A stretch of DNA of 26,420 nucleotides from Enterospora canceri (taxonomy: Eukaryota > Microsporidia > Enterocytozoonidae): positions 1 through 26,420 of the forward strand of contig LWDP01000066.1 in the NCBI GenBank assembly GCA_002087915.1, written 5' to 3'. Position 1 is the first letter of the stretch. Each line of letters begins with the position of its first letter. The notes beneath the pieces are model-generated. The model was not told where the DNA came from. It saw only the letters and a program-made list of their open reading frames with translations, and searched no databases. Of this stretch, positions 8,205 to 15,192 are shown piece by piece. Position numbers and translations under genes: made by a program.

Positions 8205-9320
8205 ATGCAACTCACAGATAAAATCAAGAGATACATTTTGTTTCTGATCTGTCTATTTGCAGCACTTACTGTGCTAGTGGTGGTGACTGTACTGGTGATA
8301 ACACGTGGGGAGAAGAAGCCAGTTGCACCCGCTGATATCAGCCAAACATCAGTACCAGATGAACCCAAGAAAATAAAATCAAAAAAATCGTTAAAATCAC
8401 CAAAACAACCAAAACGCCCGGAACACGTCCAATCGTACATAGATCAATTTGATTCCGTCGTACGATTCATCCACTTCTTCGCAAGTGAAAAAAATAACAT
8501 CGAAACGAGACTATTCGATAAGTTCAAATTGGAGAGAATGCGCAACAATAAGTCACACATTTACCTGTTTAAAAACAAGACGATTGTGATCAAAATGGAG
8601 TATATGAAGGAAAAGAATGACGAGAAAGACGAGCTACTGAGTTCTTTTGATCATCCAAATTTGATCAAAATCCACAAAATCACTACTAAGAGATATACAG
8701 AATTAGTTAATACCAAAATTGTTGGATTGTACGTGAACTATTCATTGATGGACTACACTGGTAATTCTAGCAACGCTAATACGACTGATTTCACTGAATA
8801 CCTTAGGATTCTGTCTACTGGAGTATTACGTGGATTGGAATACATTCACAGTAAGGGGGCAGTCCATGGTAATGTTGTGATCCATAGTGTAATTAAGGAT
8901 AAAGAGACCTGGAAACTCTATGGATTCAGTAAACTAAGAAAGGTGCCTGGTGGTGAAATGTTGGTGACTAAACGTTCTGGGAAGATCTACGAGGTGCCAC
9001 CAGAATACGCCATCAGTGGAATTATATCGACTAAAATGGACATTTGGCAGTTTGGGCTCCTTCTGATCTACAGATTGCTGCTCCAACGAGGAGGAAAGAC
9101 CAGTTTCTTGCACATTGAGAGGTTGATAGAGGGCTACTTTGGTACGCAGTACAACAAGACCAAAACCATAAACAGCAAGTTGCCACTACCAATAGCGATT
9201 GATAAGGATGTGCCAGATGTTCTGGTTGATTTCCTCAATAAGACACTGATTGTTGATCACAGAATGAGATGGAGCGCAACACAGCTACTCAATCACAGAT
9301 TTATCACCGGTAAAGACTGA
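8205..9320 (+). CDS. Membrane-anchored protein kinase-like protein, probable pseudokinase
   Basis: The 371-aa protein starts at 8205, where CCC lies 5 nt before the ATG; an open frame from a GTG at 8100 is less likely. A single membrane segment occupies residues 10-32, followed by a lysine- and proline-rich linker (35-75). The rest is kinase-like. The VAIK-type lysine is kept in TIVIKME (Lys130). The catalytic loop reads HGNVVIHS (221-228), so the HRD aspartate is Asn. The DFG position reads YGF (239-241), so the metal-binding aspartate is missing. A PPE triplet matches APE, and IWQFGLLL matches subdomain IX. Loss of both aspartates predicts no normal phosphotransfer; a scaffold or regulator role is inference. 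AATAAA occurs at 9330, just after the stop. Topology is not determined. Confidence 0.75.
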   Translation: MQLTDKIKRYILFLICLFAALTVLVVVTVLVITRGEKKPVAPADISQTSVPDEPKKIKSKKSLKSPKQPKRPEHVQSYIDQFDSVVRFIHFFASEKNNIETRLFDKFKLERMRNNKSHIYLFKNKTIVIKMEYMKEKNDEKDELLSSFDHPNLIKIHKITTKRYTELVNTKIVGLYVNYSLMDYTGNSSNANTTDFTEYLRILSTGVLRGLEYIHSKGAVHGNVVIHSVIKDKETWKLYGFSKLRKVPGGEMLVTKRSGKIYEVPPEYAISGIISTKMDIWQFGLLLIYRLLLQRGGKTSFLHIERLIEGYFGTQYNKTKTINSKLPLPIAIDKDVPDVLVDFLNKTLIVDHRMRWSATQLLNHRFITGKD

Positions 9321-9359
9321 TTTATATCCAATAAATACCCTACTACTTTATTGCCCTAA

Positions 9360-11657
9360 TCATTCAACATATTCGCCTGTTTTCTTGGATATTCTGGCAA
9401 GTCGCCTGATATACAGCATGGGTCTAATTGTAAGCAATACCACCCCCAACATCACCATCATTGATAGTGGCACCAAATACCTGACATCTCGTACGCCTAG
9501 CACCGTACACGTTATTCCATAGAATGCATTCATCATTTTGATTCCCCTTGGTATCACTCCATCAGCAATTCCCTTGTAGATGATTCTGTCTGTTGGATTC
9601 ACTAACAGATACATTGATTCCCTGGCCAGATCAATAAATGCATTTTTTGATAATTTGATCAGGAAGTTGTTGAGTGCAATAAAGATGGCCTCTGTGTAGA
9701 AGCTGGGCTGTCTGTTACCAAAACCAAGGCCAAACAGCACCTGTTTTCCATCATTCGTAAATGGGTAGTTGTAGGCGGCCATGAAAGCAGTAGAGAGGGC
9801 GCACCAGGTGTAGATTGCGGCCACGGTGACACCGAAGAAGACGAATCCAAATTTGCTGTAGAGGCGACTTACGATTGGAGAGAGCATCAGAAACGTGAGG
9901 ATGTAGAACTGGGCTGCGAGTTCAAATGCCTTGAAATGCATTGAAATGGTGCCAGTGGTTGCTACTGCCCCCTGAAATGGACTGGCTTCTGAGTTCGTCT
10001 CCACGTATTGGGCGTATGCTCGATACACGTACTTCTCTAGCGTACCAAAGAGGGTGGATCCAATATTGTAGAGGATGTTGAAGATTGAGATCGAATAGAG
10101 CAACTTGGACTGCCACCAGAGTGAGGCCATTTCACATAGGCCCATTGCAGTGGCACTCCTTGCCTTGACTCTTCCCTTGTCACGTGAATCGTCCTGGTAG
10201 AGAGGTAGACTGAATTCTGCATCCAAAAGACGCTTAATTGCCACTATCAGGGCCATTNTTGCTACTGCCCCCTGAAATGGACTGGCTTCTGAGTTCGTCT
10301 CCACGTATTGGGCGTATGCTCGATACACGTACTTCTCTAGCGTACCAAAGAGGGTGGATCCAATATTGTAGAGGATGTTGAAGATTGAGATCGAATAGAG
10401 CAACTTGGACTGCCACCAGAGTGAGGCCATTTCACATAGGCCCATTGCAGTGGCACTCCTTGCCTTGACTCTTCCCTTGTCACGTGAATCGTCCTGGTAG
10501 AGAGGTAGACTGAATTCTGCATCCAAAAGACGCTTAATTGCCACTATCAGGGCCATTGTGACTGAATTGGTCAGGTAGACGGAGATATAGAGCCATTTCT
10601 CGTTTCTAGGGCAGAATACGCATGACTGGAGGAAGATGACTCCTTTCAGGACGAGAGCAGCCAGCAGGTACGAAATGCCATTAGCAACGCCAATGAGGCG
10701 GAAGTAGCGTGTGAGTTGGAACGTGTTCGTGTTGTACGTCAGATACGTCATAAACACCATGTTTACGAGTGCATTTGATAGCAGATCGTTCAGAAGGTAG
10801 TAGAAGACCATCACGAAGTTCACTACCAGAGAAAGAAGGATCTCAACGAAGCCAAGTCGCCTGATTGCGAGTGTGCCAGAGTGAGAGAGCNGCCATTTCT
10901 CGTTTCTAGGGCAGAATACGCATGACTGGAGGAAGATGACTCCTTTCAGGACGAGAGCAGCCAGCAGGTACGAAATGCCATTAGCAACGCCAATGAGGCG
11001 GAAGTAGCGTGTGAGTTGGAACGTGTTCGTGTTGTACGTCAGATACGTCATAAACACCATGTTTACGAGTGCATTTGATAGCAGATCGTTCAGAAGGTAG
11101 TAGAAGACCATCACGAAGTTCACTACCAGAGAAAGAAGGATCTCAACGAAGCCAAGTCGCCTGATTGCGAGTGTGCCAGAGTGAGAGAGCTCCTGGACGT
11201 AGCCAGGGGAGTAGAAGGCGTAGAACACGTAGACAAGCAATGCCATCACGGTGTAGACTATGCCAGAGACAACCACGAAGTATTCAGTGGCCTTATCTAC
11301 GCCATATTTGGCATAGAGCCTATTCAACCACTGTACCAGCAGATATGACCCAAGAAAGAGAAACAGAATCAGCCAGTAAACTGCATTCACGTTTCCCAGG
11401 ACGTTGTAGATCACGTTGTCCTTGTAGGCCCTACAGAAATTAAAATGCAGGGCTATGATCCCCTTTAATAGGGCAGCCAACAGAACACGCTTTGCTTCTG
11501 GCCTAATGATGCTGAAGACAGACCCAGTCCGTGTATCAGCCCATTTGGTCACAGATGCCTCATACTCCTCCTTCGTTGGCAATACAGTTTCATTACGACT
11601 CTTACTGCCTCCATCTTGATCACAGTCTGCCTTTTCTGGTCTCTCAAACTTTTCCAT
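9360..11657 (-). CDS. NTT: Nucleotide transporter, NTT/TLC ATP-ADP carrier family (contains two artefactual duplications)
   Basis: This is a polytopic membrane protein of the NTT family, which in microsporidia imports host ATP and other purine nucleotides. The frame reads 765 codons but crosses N at 10891 and 10258; removing both 300-bp duplications gives 565 aa, normal for the family. About 11-12 hydrophobic helices are visible. Family-like blocks are HFNFCRAYKDNVIYN near helix 1, LTRYFRLIGVANGISYLLA in the middle, LYNIGSTLFGTLEKYVYRAY, and SMYLLVNPTDRIIYKGIADG before a basic C-terminus. The start at 11657 has CCCC 4 nt upstream. The first 35 residues are charged and cytosolic-like. It converges on the pseudokinase gene (39-bp gap). 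A bacterial contaminant is unlikely given its eukaryotic neighbours and the start signal. Confidence 0.88.
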   Translation of the reverse strand: MEKFERPEKADCDQDGGSKSRNETVLPTKEEYEASVTKWADTRTGSVFSIIRPEAKRVLLAALLKGIIALHFNFCRAYKDNVIYNVLGNVNAVYWLILFLFLGSYLLVQWLNRLYAKYGVDKATEYFVVVSGIVYTVMALLVYVFYAFYSPGYVQELSHSGTLAIRRLGFVEILLSLVVNFVMVFYYLLNDLLSNALVNMVFMTYLTYNTNTFQLTRYFRLIGVANGISYLLAALVLKGVIFLQSCVFCPRNEKWXLSHSGTLAIRRLGFVEILLSLVVNFVMVFYYLLNDLLSNALVNMVFMTYLTYNTNTFQLTRYFRLIGVANGISYLLAALVLKGVIFLQSCVFCPRNEKWLYISVYLTNSVTMALIVAIKRLLDAEFSLPLYQDDSRDKGRVKARSATAMGLCEMASLWWQSKLLYSISIFNILYNIGSTLFGTLEKYVYRAYAQYVETNSEASPFQGAVAXMALIVAIKRLLDAEFSLPLYQDDSRDKGRVKARSATAMGLCEMASLWWQSKLLYSISIFNILYNIGSTLFGTLEKYVYRAYAQYVETNSEASPFQGAVATTGTISMHFKAFELAAQFYILTFLMLSPIVSRLYSKFGFVFFGVTVAAIYTWCALSTAFMAAYNYPFTNDGKQVLFGLGFGNRQPSFYTEAIFIALNNFLIKLSKNAFIDLARESMYLLVNPTDRIIYKGIADGVIPRGIKMMNAFYGITCTVLGVRDVRYLVPLSMMVMLGVVLLTIRPMLYIRRLARISKKTGEYVE
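9959..10557. repeat. Exact 299-bp duplication around N at 10258 (assembly artefact)
   Basis: Bases 9959-10257 recur exactly as 10259-10557 with one N between them. The copy lies inside the NTT gene and would insert 100 extra codons containing repeated membrane helices. An exact copy ending at an N indicates unmerged contig overlap. Confidence 0.9.
10592..11190. repeat. Exact 299-bp duplication around N at 10891 (assembly artefact)
   Basis: Bases 10592-10890 recur exactly as 10892-11190 around N at 10891. This is the second such event in the same NTT gene, again with an offset of 300 bp so the frame is kept. The two events are only about 35 bp apart. Confidence 0.9.
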
Positions 11658-11739
11658 TTGAGGGGAATTTCTTTACTATTCAATAAATTTTGATTTTCTT
11701 ACTCTCAACATTTCAAACTTCTTTATTCCACATTTGCTG

Positions 11740-12345
11740 CTATTTCTCATCCAAATCAAAGTGAAAGATGGGCCCGTCCTCGCTGTGCTCCTCCAACGTG
11801 CCCAAATCAAACGGAAACTCGTCTTCTGGTGGAATTCCGCCCCTTGTTATCTTCAACATGTATTGCCTGTTCTGCTTCTGCATCTCACTCACTGAAAACT
11901 CCTCGTCAAACACGTTGGCCAATCCGTCTCTCTTCGTGCGCTTTGCCCCGTCATTGTTGCTCAATTCCTTCTTTATGCTCTTGCTTATTTCTGCCTCTCT
12001 TTCCCTGTTGCTTCCATCGCTGCTTAGTCTCTCACAAAGTGGCTTTCTCAGGTTGAACAGCCTCTCTCCGTTCCTCTTTGCTGCTCTCGCAGGCCTCTTC
12101 TTCCTCTCGTCCATCCGCTCGATGTCAAACAGGTTGTGCATCTTCCGCCCAACCACGTCTCTCTCTGCGTCCTCCTTGATCTCCACTCGATCCATCATGC
12201 TCTCCACAATCGCCTGCTTCTCAAACATCTCGTACTCCGGTGCCACTGAAAGTGTCTCAGCAAGCAGCCTCAGAAACTCGTTCAAATCCTCGTCAGTGAA
12301 GTCCTCTTTCTTCCCCAACAGAAATGCAATGAGCTCTTCGTACAT
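11740..12345 (-). CDS. Hypothetical protein, 201 aa, charged
   Basis: I do not recognise this protein. The N-terminal 60 residues look helical and acidic (MYEELIAFLLGKKEDF...). The middle (about 75-145) is rich in Lys, Arg and Glu with probable nuclear-localisation-like clusters (DERKKRPARAAKRNGERL). The C-terminus is acidic and ends HFDLDEK. No membrane segment or signal peptide is visible. CCCC lies 2 nt before the ATG at 12345, which supports a real gene. It is divergent from uS15 across a 140-bp region and shares a CGCCTA element with it. The composition would suit a nuclear or ribosome-biogenesis protein, but that is a guess. Confidence 0.75.
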   Translation of the reverse strand: MYEELIAFLLGKKEDFTDEDLNEFLRLLAETLSVAPEYEMFEKQAIVESMMDRVEIKEDAERDVVGRKMHNLFDIERMDERKKRPARAAKRNGERLFNLRKPLCERLSSDGSNREREAEISKSIKKELSNNDGAKRTKRDGLANVFDEEFSVSEMQKQNRQYMLKITRGGIPPEDEFPFDLGTLEEHSEDGPIFHFDLDEK

Positions 12346-12485
12346 TCGGGGTCACAAAAATGTCACCTATGAATTTAGGCGTATTTTGGTAGAAGACTAT
12401 TTTGACTCATTCTGGTCACTCTGCTTCTTCAGCCAAATCAGGCAGTCTCATTCGCCTATGAATTTTTGTCAAATTTTACCCACGT
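12346..12485. promoter_or_regulatory. Divergent promoter region between the 201-aa hypothetical and uS15
   Basis: Both flanking genes carry CGCCTA facing the gene at a similar distance: 33 nt before the uS15 ATG (12453-12458, plus) and 36 nt before the other ATG (12376-12381, minus). CCTATGAATTT also occurs twice as a direct repeat (12366-12376 and 12455-12465). On the uS15 side AAATTTTACCCACG runs up to the ATG; on the other side ATTTTTGTGACCCC does. Promoter function is inferred. Confidence 0.45.
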
Positions 12486-12920
12486 ATGGGAAGAATGCAT
12501 TCATTTGGAAAGGGACAGGCTGCATCAATGAGGCCATTCACGGTGACAGTTCCAACACACCTGGGAAAGACGGTGGGCGAGATAGAGCAGATTGTTCTGG
12601 CTGCCGCAAAGAGGGGAATTCAGCCGTCTCACATTGGGAAGACACTCAGGGATTCACATGGAATTGGATCGGCTGAGATGGTGCTTGGATGCTCGTTGCT
12701 GCAGTTTCTGAAGAAGCACGGGGCAGAGGCCACGTTTCCAGAGGATCTGGCTGCGCTGATGGAGAAGGCAGCCCAGATCAGGCTCCACCTCTCAGTCCAC
12801 AAGAAGGACACTGATGCAAGATACAGGCTGAATCTGGTGAACTCGCGACTGCACCGCCTTCTGAGATACCACAAGGCAAAGGGAAACGTACCAAAGACAT
12901 TCAAGCCACCTAAGAACTAA
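12486..12920 (+). CDS. RPS13: Small-subunit ribosomal protein uS15 (eukaryotic S13)
   Basis: The 144-aa protein is a full-length eukaryotic uS15. It opens with MGRMHSFGKGQ. The core contains QPSHIGKTLRDSHGIGSAEM (about 46-65), matching SQIGVILRDSHGIAQVK of yeast S13, then FPEDLAALMEKAAQIRLHL and the rRNA-binding helix RYRLNLVNSRLHRLLRYHKA. It belongs to the 40S subunit near the platform. The yeast protein is 151 aa, so length is normal. AAATTTTACCCACG directly precedes the start. No intron is needed. It converges on calcineurin A with only 12 bp between the stop codons, so the 3' UTRs very probably overlap. Confidence 0.97.
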   Translation: MGRMHSFGKGQAASMRPFTVTVPTHLGKTVGEIEQIVLAAAKRGIQPSHIGKTLRDSHGIGSAEMVLGCSLLQFLKKHGAEATFPEDLAALMEKAAQIRLHLSVHKKDTDARYRLNLVNSRLHRLLRYHKAKGNVPKTFKPPKN

Positions 12921-12932
12921 CTGATCATCAGT

Positions 12933-14624
12933 TCAATACGCACACCAGAAACAGTACCATGGGCTACGTTTCCTCTTGTTCTGTTTGATTGTACTGGTTT
13001 GCTTATTTGATTCATTTTGCCTATTTTGATCAATTAGTCCATTTTGATCATCTGCTATTTTGTAGTTCACAATCTCCTCAATTCCTTCACTCTTTTTTAT
13101 CACAACATCTTCGTTGCCTTTGACTACGCCATTGATTGCTGAATTTGCCAAAGAAGGCGACAGATTCAGTGTCAGCTGCTGCGACTGCAACTTGGGCGTG
13201 GAAACAGCCTCCTCGTTCACCCTGTCCTGGTCCTTGGCCTCTCCAAAATTCAGGTCGTCCATCTCCTTTGCTTCCAAATTGCAACAATCTACGGCTGACT
13301 CCTCATCAGCAAACTCATCGATGCATTCCCTTTCAGTCCTCATCAAAACAACCTTCTTCATCAAATCGTCCTCCTTCTGCAGCAGATCAGTCGTATCACC
13401 GATAATCGAGGCAAAGATGTCCGTGATCTCCTCGTTGTTTGAGCTCTGCGTCGAGGAGCAGCTCTTCAGACTCGATCCGTGGTTCAGCAGGTCCAAAGTG
13501 AATTGGAGCACTTTTTCAGCCAAAAATGGAAATGACCAGGTTATTCCGTCCTGGAATCCACTCAGAACGTACGGATGGCGGACAGCTGTGAATTGGCTGA
13601 TTTCCTGTACGCCTTGGTCGTAGAATACGATGGCACCCATGTTTTTGTAGGCGTCGCAGTAGTTGGGCGCACTGAAGACAGTCACAACCTCAAGCTGCCC
13701 AGTTGCATTCCCATACAACTTGTATCCATCATCCTGCACCTCGTGGCCCCTGATGATGACTTTTAGGCCATTTGAATCCAGAAATCTCCTTACGTCTTTA
13801 TGTGAATAATAGTAGGAAGTTCTACGCTGGTCATTTGGCTCAAACTGGCCTGTGCCTGGCTTATCGTAGTTTGGATGGGGATCAGCCCAGAGCAGGTCGC
13901 AGAATGTGCCATCGTAGGGCACTTCCACAAACCTGTTGATTTTGTTGATAGCTGATATTTTGGTCAAGGTTGGTCCAATTCCACCGTGGCAGCAAAATGC
14001 ACCATTTTGAATCACAGCAGCCAGTGGCAATGCGTTGAACAGATCCAGAAAGAGTCTGTAGACCTCTCCGTTGTATTTGTGGATGCATTCGGCGTAGAAC
14101 GTGAAATAAGTTGTCATTTTATGTGATTCGTGGTTTCCTCGAGTCAAATAGACGTTATTTGGATAGTGAGACTTCAGAAGCAGCAGAAAGAGGAATATTT
14201 CACAGGAAAAGAGGCCTCTATCGACGTAGTCTCCCACAAACAGAATGCAGTGGTCCTGTTCTAGTGCCTTTTTGAGCAACTTGTCTATGAAGCTGAGGAG
14301 ATCGTAGTATTGGCCGTGTGTGTCTCCTATGACGTGTGTTGGTCTCGTAATGCACAGCACGTTGCTCTCCTTGGCCAAAACATCGAGGGCGTCATTGTAC
14401 AATTTGACTACTTGCTGGTTGTTCAGACGCCCCTCATTTTTCATATGCTCCCTTACAACATTCAGGTCAAGTAGATTCTTCTTCTGGTCCAGTATGGTCA
14501 GGTCGGGTATTTTGTGGCATGCTACTGCGTTTACCAGTGGATTAGCTCTGTCGAATAGTGGACTATCGTCGTTCTCGCCCACGAAGATGTCTTCATTGAC
14601 ATTTATGAATGACTTTCTTATCAT
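12933..14624 (-). CDS. CNA1: Calcineurin catalytic subunit A (PP2B Ser/Thr phosphatase)
   Basis: This is a Ca2+-regulated protein phosphatase, 563 aa. The metal-binding motifs are all present: GDTHG (100-104), GDYVDRG (131-137), RGNHE (162-166), CHGG (212-215) and RGHEVQD (292-298), then FSAPNYCDAY (317-326). What marks it as PP2B rather than PP1/PP2A is the LLDLNVVREHMKNEGRL start (51-67) and the helix GITWSFPFLAEKVLQFTL (360-377), which matches the calcineurin-B binding helix. The 180-residue tail is low in complexity; I see no clear calmodulin-binding or autoinhibitory segment. It ends in a basic stretch plus WYCFWCAY, which might associate with membranes. There is no CCC before the ATG at 14624 (only CC, 4 nt upstream). 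Confidence 0.9.
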   Translation of the reverse strand: MIRKSFINVNEDIFVGENDDSPLFDRANPLVNAVACHKIPDLTILDQKKNLLDLNVVREHMKNEGRLNNQQVVKLYNDALDVLAKESNVLCITRPTHVIGDTHGQYYDLLSFIDKLLKKALEQDHCILFVGDYVDRGLFSCEIFLFLLLLKSHYPNNVYLTRGNHESHKMTTYFTFYAECIHKYNGEVYRLFLDLFNALPLAAVIQNGAFCCHGGIGPTLTKISAINKINRFVEVPYDGTFCDLLWADPHPNYDKPGTGQFEPNDQRRTSYYYSHKDVRRFLDSNGLKVIIRGHEVQDDGYKLYGNATGQLEVVTVFSAPNYCDAYKNMGAIVFYDQGVQEISQFTAVRHPYVLSGFQDGITWSFPFLAEKVLQFTLDLLNHGSSLKSCSSTQSSNNEEITDIFASIIGDTTDLLQKEDDLMKKVVLMRTERECIDEFADEESAVDCCNLEAKEMDDLNFGEAKDQDRVNEEAVSTPKLQSQQLTLNLSPSLANSAINGVVKGNEDVVIKKSEGIEEIVNYKIADDQNGLIDQNRQNESNKQTSTIKQNKRKRSPWYCFWCAY

Positions 14625-14662
14625 AAAGGATTCTGGTTGATTTCTTGAATAGAAAGGGTGAA
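14625..14662. promoter_or_regulatory. Very short divergent intergenic region (38 bp)
   Basis: Only 38 bp separate the start codons of calcineurin A (minus) and the small coiled-coil protein (plus). GGG lies 4 nt before the plus-strand ATG, the GGG variant of the start-region signal. All core promoter information for two genes must lie here or inside coding sequence. Confidence 0.45.
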
Positions 14663-14980
14663 ATGAACAAAGAGACAGAAAAAGACGAGTTGAGTAGGAG
14701 AATAGAGAAGTGGAAGGAGAGAATGGGTGAGTTGGACATTCTGAATACGTATAATGAGTTTTACGAGGTAATCAAGTACATAAATGGCGTATTTGAGGAG
14801 AAGCAGGAGTCAAAGGACGTCGAGTTGATGAAGAGGCAGATTCTGAGGCAGCAGAAGGTGAGTAAGACGTGTCAGGAGATAAGGAGTGTGATGGAGAAGA
14901 CATTTGAGGTGGAAAAGATGAAGCAGCTGGCTGATAGGGTGGAGAAGGAGATGTCTGAGTTGAATCAAATGCATGAATGA
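14663..14980 (+). CDS. Hypothetical coiled-coil protein, 105 aa
   Basis: I do not recognise this small protein. It is almost entirely charged helix, rich in Glu, Lys, Met and Gln, with heptad-like spacing in ELSRRIEKWKERMGELDIL and again in EKMKQLADRVEKEMSELN. That suggests a coiled-coil subunit of a larger complex (Mediator, kinetochore and prefoldin-like subunits look like this, but none can be chosen). The ATG at 14663 has GGG 4 nt upstream; an upstream TTG in frame is less likely. It shares a 38-bp divergent promoter region with calcineurin A. About 212 bp without a recognisable feature follow it. Confidence 0.65.
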   Translation: MNKETEKDELSRRIEKWKERMGELDILNTYNEFYEVIKYINGVFEEKQESKDVELMKRQILRQQKVSKTCQEIRSVMEKTFEVEKMKQLADRVEKEMSELNQMHE

Positions 14981-15192
14981 CTAAGTCTATTCCAAAAACA
15001 AGCTTATTCATGAGAGTGATACAGTTGGAAAACAGGTTTAACTGTTCGTAATTGGTCATCAGGTTGGGATGATGATCCTAATCAAGTATAAAGGAGTAGA
15101 AACAGCCAAAAGAGCAATTTCCATAATCTGCTCCCAGCATCTACTTTTTGTGAACCAGAATACGGTCACTTCCCTACAAAGTTTATTAACCC

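Noticed and set aside
9360..11657. NTT as contamination from Chlamydia or Rickettsia
   Set aside because: The gene has the microsporidian CCC start signal, local codon use and eukaryotic neighbours; the family is known to have been acquired by microsporidia long ago.
11768..12676. Long plus-strand ORF (302 codons)
   Set aside because: It is antisense to the 201-aa gene and overlaps uS15 in another frame; its Ser/Leu/Phe-rich product is typical of a shadow of a charged coding strand.
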